A stretch of DNA of 64,000 nucleotides, taken from assembly GCA_020845495.1 (NCBI GenBank), contig JADLFM010000165.1:62001-126000 (forward strand). The letters are read 5' to 3'. Below are positions 18,741-28,368 of this stretch, one piece after another. A program made the translations under genes and the position numbers. This DNA is from Chloroflexota bacterium (GTDB lineage Bacteria > Chloroflexota > UBA6077 > JACCZL01). The number at the start of each line of letters is the position of its first letter. The stretch's first letter is position 1. The notes under the pieces were generated by a model. The model worked only from the letters and a program-made list of their open reading frames with translations. It did no database searches and had not been told where the DNA came from.

Positions 18741-19292
18741 TCATAGACCGAGCCCGGAGCGGGTGAACAGCGACCGGAACTGAAAGCCGGCGGTGGCAAT
18801 GTTCGCGGCGGCGCCCTCTTCGCGGTCGATCACGCCGATGATCTCGACGACGTGTACCCCGAAGTCGCGGAGGGCACGGGCCGACCGGATTGCCTCGCTG
18901 CCAGTCGTCAGCACATCTTCGAGCACGACGACGCGCTCGCCAGGGTAGATCTCCCCCTCGAAGCTCGCGCCTGTCCCGTAGCCCTTCGCCTGCTTACGGA
19001 CGAAGACGGATGGCAGTCCAAGGTGGAGCGAGACGACCGTCGCCAGCGGGATCGCGCCGAGCTCCGGACCGGCCAGCCGGTCGGTCTCAGGCGGGATCAT
19101 CTCGGCCAGCGCCTCACCCACGCGTCGGAGAATCGCCGGACGCGTCGTCAGCATGTACTTGTCGAAGTAGTAGGCGCTGCTCCGGCCCGAACGCAGGACG
19201 AACCGGCCCCGCAGGTAGGCCGCAGCCACCACGTCCTGCCCAAGCTCGGCCAGGCGGCGGTCGGCCGGCATCGCGAGCGTCGGCGTTGCCAT
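18741..19292 (-). CDS. pyrE: Orotate phosphoribosyltransferase
   Basis: A 183-residue enzyme that joins orotate to PRPP to make OMP in pyrimidine synthesis. The N-terminal part reads GQDVVAAAYLRGRFVLRSGR then SSAYYFDKYMLTTRP, typical of PyrE; LAGPELGAIPLATVVSLHLG and FVRKQAKGYGTGASFEGEI follow. The PRPP-binding motif VVVLEDVLTTGSEAIRSA near residue 125 is intact. The ATG at 19292 has GGAGG 4 nt upstream. A much longer open frame extends upstream to 20132 but is antisense to the sugar permease gene and is discarded. It heads a minus-strand group with the PyrE-like protein and the M20 amidohydrolase. Confidence 0.92.
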   Translation of the reverse strand: MATPTLAMPADRRLAELGQDVVAAAYLRGRFVLRSGRSSAYYFDKYMLTTRPAILRRVGEALAEMIPPETDRLAGPELGAIPLATVVSLHLGLPSVFVRKQAKGYGTGASFEGEIYPGERVVVLEDVLTTGSEAIRSARALRDFGVHVVEIIGVIDREEGAAANIATAGFQFRSLFTRSGLGL

Positions 19293-19643
19293 CGATCCTC
19301 CAGGCGGGCGGCCCCGCGACGTTCGGCCGCTCGGCTCGGGCCGTGCGGCCAGTGGCCCGTATCGAGAAGTGTAGCGGGTGCAGGACGAGCGAACCGGGCC
19401 AAATCCTGCCCGGGACGCTTCAGGTGTATCACGCCCGACAACCGTGCTTCCCCCTGCTCGCCCGTGGATCGGCTCGCCTGGGCTGGCCGCACGGGCGGTG
19501 ATGGCGGTATCGTGTTGCGCGCGGAGACGATCCCGAAGGGCGATCCAAAAGAGCACTGGCGTCGTGTCCCCCTTACATGCGGTAGCTGATCGGGTGCGCG
19601 GTGGGCGCGGCTCGGCCGTTGAGGCGAGTGCGTCGGAGGATCC
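19293..19643. other. Divergent intergenic region between pyrE and the sugar importer
   Basis: About 350 bases between two diverging genes, expected to hold promoters for both. I could not pick out a convincing -35/-10 pair, riboswitch or terminator. No credible open frame is present. Confidence 0.5.
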
Positions 19644-20786
19644 GTGCCCCTGAACGAACCTGGACGGCGCGTGCCAGCTTCGACGCACGTCGATGCCGCG
19701 AGCGCACCTCAGCGCCCGGTTGATTGGCGCTCCCTGGCAGCGCAGTCCGCCCAGCCGCTCTCCGCACCTGGCCGGCCGGACGCTGAAGCTGCCACCCCGG
19801 CGCCCCGTTCTCAGCCGGCTGGCACGCGGCAGCCGTCGAGGGCGCGTACGCTGCGGCGCGTGCGTGAGGTGAGCCTTGGATACGTCTTCCTCGCGCCAGC
19901 ACTGTTGCTGCTCGGACTGTTCCAGTTGTTCCCGATCGTCTACGGGATGTACATCAGCGCCTGTGACTGGCGGCTCGGCTGCACCCAGATCATCGGCCTC
20001 GGCAACTACACCCGCGCCGTCAACGATCCGGCTACCTGGCGCGCTCTCCTGACGACTGCCACCTACTCGCTCATCACCGTGCCGGTTCAGTTGTCGATCG
20101 GCTTCCTGATTGCCGTGCTGCTGTACCAGCATATCCGGGGCCGGGAGATCTACCGAGTCGTCCTGTTCTTGCCCTACATCACGTCGACAGTCGCGTCAGC
20201 GGCCGTCTGGAGCTACATCTACAGTCCGGACAACGGTCTGCTGAACACGTTTCTACGGGCCATCGGCTTGCAGCCGCTTCGCTGGCTCGGTGAGCCGACC
20301 GGCGTGTTTGCCCTGGCCGGCAACGCGCTCGGCATCCAGGTGCCGCCGGGCCTGGAAGGGCCAGCACTAGCCCTCGTGGCCGTCTCGGTGTACAGCACCT
20401 GGGTCTTCATCGGCTACGACATCACGATCATGCTGGCCGGCCTCGGCAACATCCCGAGCGAACTGTACGAGGCGGCGAAGGTGGATGGGGCGCGCGGCTG
20501 GGCGCTCACTCGGTACATCACCTTCCCGCTCCTTTCGCCCACCCTCTTCTTCCTGCTGATCGTCACCGTGATCGGTACCTTCAAGGCGTTCAATCACATC
20601 TGGGTGCTGACCCAGGGTGGCCCGGTCAACGCCACGACGACCTCTAGCATCCTGATCTTCAAGCAGATGTACGAGGTGAACCGCTATGGTTACGCCGCCG
20701 CGCTCTCGTTCATCCTGTTCACCGTCATCCTTGTCCTGACCCTGCTCCAGAACTGGCTCGCCGGCCGGCGGGTAGTCTACGACTGA
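19644..20786 (+). CDS. Sugar ABC importer permease, MalF/UgpA type
   Basis: A 380-residue inner-membrane permease of a carbohydrate ABC importer. About 70 hydrophilic Pro/Ala-rich residues precede the first helix (GYVFLAPALLLLGLFQLFPI), longer than usual for the family. Six membrane segments follow. The cytoplasmic EAA loop, which docks the ATPase, reads YEAAKVDGARGWALTRYITF near residue 275. It is followed by the partner permease and the binding lipoprotein; no ATPase gene is present, so a shared MsmK-like ATPase elsewhere is likely. The GTG start at 19644 has GGAGG 4 nt upstream, matching the spacing seen at pyrE; a start nearer the first helix cannot be excluded. Confidence 0.9.
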   Translation: MPLNEPGRRVPASTHVDAASAPQRPVDWRSLAAQSAQPLSAPGRPDAEAATPAPRSQPAGTRQPSRARTLRRVREVSLGYVFLAPALLLLGLFQLFPIVYGMYISACDWRLGCTQIIGLGNYTRAVNDPATWRALLTTATYSLITVPVQLSIGFLIAVLLYQHIRGREIYRVVLFLPYITSTVASAAVWSYIYSPDNGLLNTFLRAIGLQPLRWLGEPTGVFALAGNALGIQVPPGLEGPALALVAVSVYSTWVFIGYDITIMLAGLGNIPSELYEAAKVDGARGWALTRYITFPLLSPTLFFLLIVTVIGTFKAFNHIWVLTQGGPVNATTTSSILIFKQMYEVNRYGYAAALSFILFTVILVLTLLQNWLAGRRVVYD

Positions 20787-20847
20787 TGACGGATCGACAC
20801 ACGCTGAGGAACCACCCGCTGATGAGCGGCCGACAGGCGGCGCGCCG

Positions 20848-21771
20848 ATGACGAGCGCCCTGTCCGAGCGGTTCGAGACAGTGGGGCAGGCACGGCGCAC
20901 GTCGGGGACACCGCCGTTCTCGGCCGGGCACGTCGCGATCTACGTCGTGCTCACCTGCGCCGCGCTGCTGGCCCTCGCGCCCTTCCTCTACATGCTGATG
21001 ACGTCGCTCAAGACCTACGGCAGCGTCATCAACAACAACCTCTGGCCATGGCCCCCATTTGGGACCGAGCCGCTCCAGGGGCAGAACTACCCGGACGCCA
21101 TCCAGGCGACCGGGCGCGACGCGCAGTGGGGAACCTCGCTCTTCGTCCGATACCTCGCGAACAGCCTGATCGTTGCGGGGAGCGTTGTCCTAGGGACGCT
21201 GGTCACGTCGTCGCTGGCGGCGTATGCGCTAGCTCGGATGGACGTACCGGGCAAGCGCCTGATCTTCATCCTGATTCTTGTAACCATGATGGTCCCGGAC
21301 GACCTGACGCTCGTACCGCGCGTGGTTCTGATCTTCAACTTGAAGCTGTACAACACCTACCCGGCCCTGATCGCGCCGTTCCTCGTGAACGCCTTCGGCA
21401 TCTTTCTGCTGCGACAGTTCTTCCTCCAGATTCCGCGCGAATTGTTCGAGGCGGCACAACTCGACGGTATGGGACATCTCCGCTTCCTGGCGTCGATCGT
21501 CCTGCCGCTCAGCAAGCCGGCGCTGCTCACCATTGCCCTGCTGAGCTTCATCTGGGCGTGGGACGAGTTCAGGTGGCCGCTCCTCGTGACGCGCGACAGC
21601 AGCATGCGGGTGCTGCCGGTCGGGCTCCAGCAGTTCATGATGGGCCAGGGGACGGAGGTCCACCTGCTGATGGCGTTCGCGGCGATGGTGATCGCGCCGG
21701 CCGTCGTCCTGTACTTCTTCGCGCAGCGATATTTCCGCGAGGGTGTGCTGTCGGTCGGTATCAAGGGGTAG
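20848..21771 (+). CDS. Sugar ABC importer permease, MalG/UgpE type
   Basis: A 307-residue inner-membrane permease, partner of the preceding gene. It has the family's opening helix (YVVLTCAALLALAPFLYMLM) followed by TSLKTYGSV, then five further helices and the EAA loop EAAQLDGMGHLRFLASIVLP near residue 205. The C-terminus RYFREGVLSVGIKG is a common MalG-type ending (xxxGlxxGavKG). The ATG at 20848 lies 61 nt after the previous stop. Confidence 0.92.
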   Translation: MTSALSERFETVGQARRTSGTPPFSAGHVAIYVVLTCAALLALAPFLYMLMTSLKTYGSVINNNLWPWPPFGTEPLQGQNYPDAIQATGRDAQWGTSLFVRYLANSLIVAGSVVLGTLVTSSLAAYALARMDVPGKRLIFILILVTMMVPDDLTLVPRVVLIFNLKLYNTYPALIAPFLVNAFGIFLLRQFFLQIPRELFEAAQLDGMGHLRFLASIVLPLSKPALLTIALLSFIWAWDEFRWPLLVTRDSSMRVLPVGLQQFMMGQGTEVHLLMAFAAMVIAPAVVLYFFAQRYFREGVLSVGIKG

Positions 21772-21790
21772 CGTCCTCGCCCCGGGACAC

Positions 21791-21844
21791 CCCCTCACCC
21801 CTGGCCCCTCTCCCGCACGCGGGAGAGGGGGCCGGGGGGTGAGG
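21791..21844. repeat. REP-like palindrome between permease and binding-protein genes
   Basis: A long inverted repeat: arms of about 25 bases (CCCCTCACCCC...) flank a GCACGC centre and are almost fully complementary. A related palindrome with different arms but the same GCACGC centre lies at 37710-37747. It follows the second permease stop and precedes the lipoprotein gene, so it may stabilise or attenuate the transcript. There is no T run, so a simple intrinsic terminator is unlikely. Confidence 0.85.
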
Positions 21845-21950
21845 AATTCTGCCGGAGTACTTGCGGCCGGGCGCGTCGCGATGGATGATGGGCAGCGCGG
21901 ATTGTGGCAGCGCTCGGCGAGTGTCGCTGGGCGAGCCTGGAGGTAGGACT

Positions 21951-23510
21951 ATGCAGAGAATGACGAGGCGAGCGTTCGCGTCGCTTGGAGTAGGGCTGCT
22001 GGCGGCGGCAGCCGGCTGCGGGCCGGCCGCGTCGCCGTCCGGCAGCACGAGCGCTCCGACTCAGGCGCCATCGCAGTCGGCGCCGCAGGGGGCGCCACAG
22101 GCCACCGCCGCCCCGGCGAAGCCGGCCGCACAGGCGACGGCCGCCCCACCGGCAGCGCAGGCGACGGCCGCCCCACCGGCAGCGCAGGCGACGGCCGCCA
22201 AGCCGGTCGCCGCCAGCAACCCGCCCACATCTCCCGAGATGGTCGATGCGATCGACCTCAAGGGCAAGAAAGTCGAGGTCGTCTACTGGCACAACCGCCC
22301 GCAGAAGGACCAGGATCTGTTGCAGTCGATGTTCGACGAGTTCAACAAGACCAACCCGTACGGCATCACCGCTCGGGCCGAGATTGCAGGCGCCTCCTAT
22401 CCCGATGTCTACAACAAGGTCAGCGCCGCCATTCAGGCCGGGCAGCCGCCCGAGATGTCGGTGGCGTACCAGAATCAGGCCGCCTTCTACCGGGCTCAGG
22501 GCGCCATCATCGACCTGTCGCCGTTCATCAACAGCAAGACCTACGGCCTGAGCGCGGACGACAAGAAGGACTACTTCCAGACCTTCCTCGACAGCGACGC
22601 CAACCCCCAGTTCCAGGGCGAGCGACTCGGCTTCCCCACCCAGCGCTCGCTCGAAGTGATGTACTACAACGCCGACTGGCTGCGGCAACTCGGCTACGAG
22701 CAGCCGCCCAAGGATTGGAAGACCTGGGAAGAGGCGGCCGGCAAGGCGAGCGACGCCGGCCAGAGCAAGTACGGCTGGGCCTTCCGCCATGACGCCTCGA
22801 ACTTCGCCTCGCAGGTCTTCTCGCGCGGCGGGCGCATCCTCTCGACGGACGGCACGAAGTACGTCTTCAATGACGAAGCCGGCGTTGACACCGCGGCGAT
22901 GGTCCAGCGCCTGTTCAAGAACAAGTGCGCCGTCGAGATCCCCCCGAGCGAGCGCAACGGCGAGCAGAACCGCTTTGCTAACGGACAGGTGCTGTTCGTG
23001 TTTGCAAGTTCGTCGGGTATGCCCTTCTACCAGGATGCCGTCGGCAAAGGCGGCAAGTTCAAATGGGACATCGCGCTGCTCCCGAACACTGGCAAGCCGG
23101 CGGTGAACCTGTACGGCGCCAGCCTCTCGATCTACAAGACGACGCCCGAGAAGGAACTGGCCTCCTGGCTCGTCGTCAAGTACCTCGGCGAGAAGGAGCA
23201 AACGGCGAAGTGGGCGATCAACACCGGCTACCTGCCGGTCCGCCAGAGCGCCAAGGACGAGGTCGTCAAGGCGTACAAGGCCGATCCCAAGTGGGGAGCA
23301 GCGGCCGACTCCTACGCCAAGATGTTCGACTGGATCCAGTACGCCATGGTCGAGTCGCCCGTGGCCGGCTACGATCCGGTCCGCGACATCATCGACAAGG
23401 AGATGTTGACCCCGCTGACCACCAATTTCTCGCTCGATCCGAAGAAAGTCGTGGATGAGGCCGCCGCCAAGGCGAACACGATCCTTCAGGAGAACGCCCC
23501 GAAACGCTGA
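21951..23510 (+). CDS. Extracellular sugar-binding lipoprotein of the ABC importer
   Basis: A 519-residue family-1 solute-binding protein that captures sugar outside the membrane for the two upstream permeases. The N-terminus MQRMTRRAFASLGVGLLAAA followed by AGC is a Tat-like (TRRAF) lipoprotein signal, with Cys23 as lipidation site. Residues about 25-95 are an Ala/Pro/Gln/Thr linker containing three near-perfect ATAAPPAAQ repeats. The binding domain begins at KVEVVYWHNRPQ and contains family-like blocks such as YNADWLRQLGYEQPPKDWKT and FANGQVLFVFASSSGMPFY. The ATG at 21951 has GGAGG about 7 nt upstream. The sugar is unknown. Confidence 0.92.
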   Translation: MQRMTRRAFASLGVGLLAAAAGCGPAASPSGSTSAPTQAPSQSAPQGAPQATAAPAKPAAQATAAPPAAQATAAPPAAQATAAKPVAASNPPTSPEMVDAIDLKGKKVEVVYWHNRPQKDQDLLQSMFDEFNKTNPYGITARAEIAGASYPDVYNKVSAAIQAGQPPEMSVAYQNQAAFYRAQGAIIDLSPFINSKTYGLSADDKKDYFQTFLDSDANPQFQGERLGFPTQRSLEVMYYNADWLRQLGYEQPPKDWKTWEEAAGKASDAGQSKYGWAFRHDASNFASQVFSRGGRILSTDGTKYVFNDEAGVDTAAMVQRLFKNKCAVEIPPSERNGEQNRFANGQVLFVFASSSGMPFYQDAVGKGGKFKWDIALLPNTGKPAVNLYGASLSIYKTTPEKELASWLVVKYLGEKEQTAKWAINTGYLPVRQSAKDEVVKAYKADPKWGAAADSYAKMFDWIQYAMVESPVAGYDPVRDIIDKEMLTPLTTNFSLDPKKVVDEAAAKANTILQENAPKR

Positions 23511-23538
23511 CCTGGCACGCTGACGGATCTCGGGCGCA

Positions 23539-23571
23539 GAAGGGCGCCCGGCCAGTGGCCGGGCACCCTTC
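23539..23571. terminator. Bidirectional hairpin between convergent genes
   Basis: Two 16-base arms (GAAGGGCGCCCGGCCA and its complement with one mismatch) around a tiny loop lie between the convergent lipoprotein and PHP genes. On the minus strand the mismatch becomes a G-U pair. Position and strength suggest a shared terminator although T runs are absent. Confidence 0.7.
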
Positions 23572-23595
23572 GCATGGAGCGGACGTGCGCGGAGA

Positions 23596-24483
23596 TTAGG
23601 TGCGGCGGGCGGCTCGACGGGCCTCCAGCGCGTCGAGTAGGCCCGGCGGGCAGTCCACCGAGCCCGGCTCATTCACCACGTCAGTGTGGCCGGCCAGCGG
23701 GAAGCCGTGGTAGTCGCTCCCGATGGTCGGCAGAATGCCGTGCTGCGCGCAGATGCCGAGCAGTTCGGCGATACGCTCGGGACCATAGCCCTGGTAGTAC
23801 GTCTCGACGCCGTCGAGGCCGGCCGCCACCATATCCGGGATCTGTGCCAGTACGTTCTCGCCCTCGTAGGGGTGCGCCACGATTGCCAGCCCGCCTACCC
23901 GATGGATCATGGCGATCGCCTCAGTTGGCGACAGCTTCTCGCGCGGGACGTCACCCGGACCGCCGTAGGCCAGGTACTTCTCGAACGCTTCAGGCATGGC
24001 CGTGACGTAGCCAGCTTCGAGGAGCGCCTGGGCCACGTGGGGCCGCCCGACCGACGCCTCGCCGGCGATCTCGAATACCCGCTCCGCACCGATCGTCACC
24101 CCGACCGCGGCCAGATTCGCGACGATCGTGTGGACGCGCTTGATGCGCCCCTCGCGGAACCGCGCCATCGTCGCCTGGAAGTCAGGGTCACGGTAGTCGA
24201 GGAAGAGACCGAGCATGTGAAGGTCGCCGCTCCGGCTGTCCGTGCCCAGTTCGACGCCGGGAATGACCTCCATGCCGAGCCGCTGCCCCTCTGCCTTCGC
24301 CTCGTCTACGCCATCGGTCGTATCGTGGTCGGTCAGGGCCATCCGGCGTACGCCACGCGCATGGGCCAGCCGAACGAGGTCGGTCGGGCTGAGCCGCCCG
24401 TCAGAGCGCAGCGAGTGGAGGTGCAGGTCGATCTTGTCAGCGGCGGGATGAGCGGACGGGTCAGGCGTCTGACTGACGGTCAT
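23596..24483 (-). CDS. PHP-domain phosphoesterase, RNase AM / YciV type
   Basis: A 295-residue PHP metal-dependent hydrolase. The motifs are clear: DLHLHSLRSDGRLSP (first metal histidines), ALTDHDTTDG, VIPGVELGTD, the His-rich DLHMLGLFLDY, VAHPYEG and IGSDYHG. E. coli YciV (RNase AM) of this type is a 5'-3' exonuclease on RNA and nucleotide phosphates; the role here is inferred from that. The ATG at 24483 has AAGGAG 8 nt upstream. It lies downstream of rny, separated by a minisatellite, on the same strand; a link to RNA turnover is tempting but unproven. Confidence 0.85.
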   Translation of the reverse strand: MTVSQTPDPSAHPAADKIDLHLHSLRSDGRLSPTDLVRLAHARGVRRMALTDHDTTDGVDEAKAEGQRLGMEVIPGVELGTDSRSGDLHMLGLFLDYRDPDFQATMARFREGRIKRVHTIVANLAAVGVTIGAERVFEIAGEASVGRPHVAQALLEAGYVTAMPEAFEKYLAYGGPGDVPREKLSPTEAIAMIHRVGGLAIVAHPYEGENVLAQIPDMVAAGLDGVETYYQGYGPERIAELLGICAQHGILPTIGSDYHGFPLAGHTDVVNEPGSVDCPPGLLDALEARRAARRT

Positions 24484-24902
24484 GCCGTGGGCTCCTTGGA
24501 ACGGTCCGCACCCGGCGACGTGCGCCATGATGACGCACATCGCCGGGTGCAGATACGCAGTTGGTACGTGCGGCAGGCGTCGTGCGGCAGGCGTCGTGCG
24601 GCAGGCGTCGTGCAGCGGGCGTCGTGCAGCGGGCGTCGTGCGGCGGGCGTCGTGCGGCAGGCGACGTGCGGCGGGCGTCGTGCAGCGGGCGTCGTGCAGC
24701 GGGCGTCGTGCAGCGGGCGTCGTGCAGCGGGCGTCGTGCAGCAGGAGGCCGGGCGAGGCATCTCCTGGCTGGCAGTGGGAGGGTGGACGGCCACGACGAG
24801 GCCGGCGCGGTGATGCCGAGGCCGGCTCGATTCAGGAGAGGAGCGGATCTGCTGCCCGCGCGGCCGGCCCGCCCCGTCTGCTCCTGATGCCAGCCACTGC
24901 TC
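24484..24902. other. Intergenic region occupied mostly by a minisatellite
   Basis: About 420 bases between the rny stop and the PHP gene start. The 14-bp tandem array takes up 24568-24745. The remaining 150 bases next to rny show no gene or terminator I can support. Confidence 0.7.
24568..24745. repeat. 14-bp tandem minisatellite, 12 copies
   Basis: Twelve full copies and one partial copy of a 14-bp unit (GTGCGGCAGGCGTC and variants GTGCAGCGGGCGTC, GTGCGGCGGGCGTC) run head to tail without spacers. Since 14 is not a multiple of three, every frame repeats with a 42-bp period, giving long false open frames with a repeating 14-residue peptide. There are no unique spacers, so it is not a CRISPR array. 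Confidence 0.97.
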
Positions 24903-26438
24903 TCAGCGGGCGTAGTCCACCGCCCGAGTCTCGCGGACCACAGTCACCTTCACCTGGCCGGGGTACTGGAGCGTCTCCTCGATCCGCTTCACAATGTCTC
25001 GCGCCAGCCGGACCGCGCCAAAGTCGTCGATCTCGTCCGGCTTGACAATAATCCGGACCTCGCGACCAGCCTGGATCGCGAAGGATTTTTCGACGCCCTC
25101 GAAGGAATTGGCGACGCTCTCCAGCGCTTCGAGCCGCTTGACGTAGTGCTCCACGCTTTCGCGGCGGGCGCCGGGCCGGGCGCCGGAGATGGCGTCGGCA
25201 GCCTGCACCAGCACCGCCTCGACCGTCTGGTACTCCGGGTCGTGGTCGTGGTGGCCGCTGATCGCGTCGCAGACCTCTGGCCCCTCGCCGAAGCGGCGCA
25301 CGAAGTCCGCGCCGATGATGTGGTGCGGCCCCTCGATGTCCTGGGTCATCACCTTGCCGACGTCGTGCAAGAACGCCGCCCGGCGGGTCTGGGCCACGTC
25401 GGCACCAAGCTCGGCTGCCATCATGGCCGCCAGATGCGCGACCTCGATCGAGTGCTGAAGCTGGTTCTGGCCGTAGCTCGTCCGGAAGCGCATCCGGCCC
25501 ATCATCTTGACGACTTCGGGGTGCAGACCGTGGACGCCAGCCTCGTAGGCAGCCGTCTCGCCCTCCTGGCGGATGTGAGCCTCGACCTCTTGCTTCGCCT
25601 TCCCGACGATCTCCTCGATCCGAGCCGGATGGATCCGCCCATCGGTGACTAGCCTGGTTAGCGCCAGCCTGGCGATCTCGCGGCGGACCGGATCGAAGCC
25701 GGACAGGGTGACGGCATCTGGCGTGTCGTCGACGATCAAGTCCACGCCAGTCGCTGCCTCGAGCGCACGGATGTTGCGGCCCTCGCGGCCGATGATCCGG
25801 CCCTTCATCTCCTCATTCGGGATATGGACCACCGAAATCGTCTGCTCGGCGACCTGATCGCTCGAGTAGCGCTGAATCGCTGTCCCGATGATCCGGTGCG
25901 CCCACTGCTCGGCTTGCTCGACCGCTTCGAGGTCGATCTCGCGGGCGCGGCGCGCACACCCCTCGCGGACGTCCTGCTCGACAGTGGTGATGATGACGCC
26001 ACGTGCCTCCTCGGTCGTCAACCCGGAGACCTTCTCCAGTTCGCGGACCTGGGCCGCCTTCAACTCATCGGCCTGGCGCTCCTTCGCGTCCAGTTCGCGC
26101 TGCCGAGCCTGGACGGTTCGGTCGCGCTGCTCGAGATCTTCAAGCTTTCGGTCGAGGACTTCTTCCTTCTGCTGGAGCCGTTTCTCCTGGCGCTGAATCT
26201 CGGCGCGTCGCTCGCGGTGCTCTTCCTCGGCCGACGTGCGCAGACGGACCGCCTCGTCACGGGCCTGGAGCAAGATCTCCTTCTCGCCGGCGGCGGCCTC
26301 GGCGCGAAGCTGCGCTGATGCTGCCTCCGCCGCGGCGACCGGGTCCGATATGGTGCGCTGACGCAGCACGTACCCGATCGCGGCTCCACCGACGATCGAC
26401 ACGAGCCCGACGATCAGCATGAGGATCACGAAATCCAC
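24903..26438 (-). CDS. rny: Ribonuclease Y
   Basis: A 511-residue membrane-anchored endoribonuclease that initiates mRNA decay. The N-terminal helix ([20 protein letters not shown]) anchors it; a charged coiled coil spans about residues 30-150. The KH RNA-binding domain carries [20 protein letters not shown] and [15 protein letters not shown]. The HD domain includes [16 protein letters not shown] and the metal pair in [12 protein letters not shown], with GHHDHD further on. It ends in [15 protein letters not shown], the usual RNase Y ending. I place the start at the GTG at 26438 (Met-Asp-Phe), which matches the family's short N-terminus and has AAAGGGG upstream; GTG codons 3 and 6 bases away are alternatives. 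Confidence 0.95.
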   Translation of the reverse strand: MDFVILMLIVGLVSIVGGAAIGYVLRQRTISDPVAAAEAASAQLRAEAAAGEKEILLQARDEAVRLRTSAEEEHRERRAEIQRQEKRLQQKEEVLDRKLEDLEQRDRTVQARQRELDAKERQADELKAAQVRELEKVSGLTTEEARGVIITTVEQDVREGCARRAREIDLEAVEQAEQWAHRIIGTAIQRYSSDQVAEQTISVVHIPNEEMKGRIIGREGRNIRALEAATGVDLIVDDTPDAVTLSGFDPVRREIARLALTRLVTDGRIHPARIEEIVGKAKQEVEAHIRQEGETAAYEAGVHGLHPEVVKMMGRMRFRTSYGQNQLQHSIEVAHLAAMMAAELGADVAQTRRAAFLHDVGKVMTQDIEGPHHIIGADFVRRFGEGPEVCDAISGHHDHDPEYQTVEAVLVQAADAISGARPGARRESVEHYVKRLEALESVANSFEGVEKSFAIQAGREVRIIVKPDEIDDFGAVRLARDIVKRIEETLQYPGQVKVTVVRETRAVDYAR

Positions 26439-26800
26439 GATCCCCACCCCCTTTGCGAGGTATCGTTCAGGCCCTCTGTTCGCTTGTACTGATACCGATG
26501 CGCCGCGACGACGCGGCGGTATCGTCGACGAAACGCGACAGAAAGGCGAAAGGCGCGACCATTCTAGCGATGCCTCTCCAGCCACATCAACCGGAAGGCA
26601 GGCGAGAACTCGCGTCTACTCGCTAGTGTACGGGGTTCGCCGGTCATTGTGTATAGATCGTGTATCGCTCGGCGCCCGACCTGGCGAACGCGTTGGTACC
26701 AGGCATGCCTACGGTGCGCGGACGCGGTAACGCTGTCTCCCAACGGGAGCGGGAAGCACGGACGGCCGGTTGGCGAAGTGCTCGGGCTGGCGGAGCGGGC
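26439..26800. other. Intergenic region upstream of rny
   Basis: About 360 bases between the rny start and the stop of the sorbosone-type dehydrogenase gene. It is less GC-rich than its surroundings around 26630-26660, as expected of a promoter, but no element could be assigned. No gene seen. Confidence 0.5.
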
Positions 26801-28216
26801 TCACCAGGGAGCCGCGATCCGGTACACCCGATTATCGTGGAAGCTGGTCACATACAACTCGCCGGACTCGTCCTCGCCGAACGAACTGATCTGGAGCGGC
26901 GTCTTCGGCAGCTCGGTCAGCCGCCACGCGCCGGGCTCCGGTCGATCGACGATCCAGAGACGCCCGCTACAGAAGTCCCCGAAGAGGTAGCGGCCAACGA
27001 GTGCCGGGAAGTGCTGGCCCCGGTAGACGTATCCGCCGGTCACCGAGCAGCCGGCCGAATGGTGGTATTCGGCGATTGGCGCCACGTACGCCTTCGCGTC
27101 GCACGCACCGCTCGCCTGATAGCAGTGCGTCCCCTCCATCAGCGGCCAGCCGAAGTTCAGACCGCCGGGCGTGCCCGCTGCGAGGACGTCGATTTCCTCC
27201 CAGGCGTTCTGGCCGACGTCGGCAATCCAGAGATCGCCAGTCGCTCGGTCGAAGGAGTAGCGCCAGGGATTGCGCAGCCCGCTGCCCCAGATTTCAGGGC
27301 GGGTATCCGTCGCGCCGACGTAGGGATTGTCCGGGGGGATGCCATACGGGTCGCCGCTGTCGACGTCGATCCGCAGCATCTTCCCGAGCAAGGATTGACG
27401 GTTCTGGGCGTTCTGGAAACGGTCGCCGGAGCCGCCGCCGTCGCCGGTCCCGATCCAGAGATAGTCGTCCGGCCCGAACAGCAGCATGCCGCCGTTGTGG
27501 TTCTGGGCTGGCTGGTCGAGCCAGAGCACCCGCCGCGCCGACGATGGGTTTGCCTGGTTCGACGACGGCGAGGACGCCCGATACTCCGCGATGACGGTGT
27601 CACCCTGACGGTCGGTGTAATCGACGAAGAAGCGGCCGTTCTCGCGATAGCGAGGATGGAACGCCAGTCCAAGCAGCCCCTGCTCGGAGCCGCTTGCCCC
27701 CACGACGCCCGATAGGTCGAGGAAGACGTGGGGGTCGGACTGACTGTCTTTGAGCACCAGGATCCGGCCGCCCTTTTCGACCACGAACAGCCGGCCGCTC
27801 CCGTCGCCGGCGTGGGTGACGTAGAGCGGCTGGGCGAGATTCTTGGCCGGGAGCGGCTGGAGGACGATGCTCGGCGGCGGCCCGGACCCGACGGCGCCGG
27901 GCGAGGCCGCGGGGCTGGCTCCCGCAACCGGTGAGGCCGACCGGCTCGCCATCGCGACCGGCGAGGCCACGTTGGCGACAGCCGATGCCCTCGGGCTCGG
28001 CGACGCCGCGGCCAGCGTTGCTGCGACCGAGGGTGAACCGCCCGGAGCTACGCGTGGCGACGCAGCCGGTGTCATCAGCCCGGCTTGCTTCGTCGCGGTC
28101 GGCAGTGGGCCTGTCGACGACCCCAGGGCCGTGTCTGATGCGAAGGGGGCGCAGGCGGCGGCCCCGCAGAGCGCGGTCAACGCAAGACAGAGTACCCCTC
28201 GCCAGCCCTGAAACAT
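26801..28216 (-). CDS. PQQ-type glucose/sorbosone dehydrogenase-like lipoprotein
   Basis: A 471-residue secreted six-bladed propeller of the glucose/sorbosone dehydrogenase family. The N-terminus (MFQGWRGVLCLALTALCGAA, then AC) is a lipoprotein-like signal with Cys22. A linker of about 90 residues rich in Ala, Ser and Pro follows. The catalytic domain starts at PLPAKNLAQPLYVTHAGDGS and contains RLFVVEKGGRI, EQGLLGLAFHPRY, HNGGMLLFGPDDYLWIGTGD, IWGSGLRNPWRYSFD and DVGQNAWEEID, all family hallmarks. Several members bind PQQ; whether this one does cannot be told. The ATG at 28216 is used because an upstream in-frame start adds a basic, non-signal stretch. Confidence 0.9.
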   Translation of the reverse strand: MFQGWRGVLCLALTALCGAAACAPFASDTALGSSTGPLPTATKQAGLMTPAASPRVAPGGSPSVAATLAAASPSPRASAVANVASPVAMASRSASPVAGASPAASPGAVGSGPPPSIVLQPLPAKNLAQPLYVTHAGDGSGRLFVVEKGGRILVLKDSQSDPHVFLDLSGVVGASGSEQGLLGLAFHPRYRENGRFFVDYTDRQGDTVIAEYRASSPSSNQANPSSARRVLWLDQPAQNHNGGMLLFGPDDYLWIGTGDGGGSGDRFQNAQNRQSLLGKMLRIDVDSGDPYGIPPDNPYVGATDTRPEIWGSGLRNPWRYSFDRATGDLWIADVGQNAWEEIDVLAAGTPGGLNFGWPLMEGTHCYQASGACDAKAYVAPIAEYHHSAGCSVTGGYVYRGQHFPALVGRYLFGDFCSGRLWIVDRPEPGAWRLTELPKTPLQISSFGEDESGELYVTSFHDNRVYRIAAPW

Positions 28217-28368
28217 CCGGACGCCTGCCGCACGCGATATCGACGAGAGTCTGGCATGCCGACGTCCCCCGGAGCACCCATTTCGCGTCCGGCCGGATGC
28301 GCCACGCGCCATCGCATGTGACTGGCCACGACGTACGGACGGCCAGGCCGGCCCCGCCGTGCGTCGGC

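Noticed and set aside
19293..20132. 280-codon N-terminal extension of pyrE
   Set aside because: The extension is antisense to the sugar permease gene and PyrE is complete from 19292 with a good ribosome-binding site.
21795..23672. 625-codon minus-strand open frame
   Set aside because: It is antisense to the sugar-binding lipoprotein, which has clear motifs and a ribosome-binding site; the antisense translation has no family features.
24568..24745. Possible CRISPR array
   Set aside because: Units are contiguous without spacers, and no cas genes are present.
23686..24813. Open frames with repeating peptide through the minisatellite
   Set aside because: All three frames repeat because of the 14-bp unit; there is no start context and the frame is otherwise antisense to the PHP gene.
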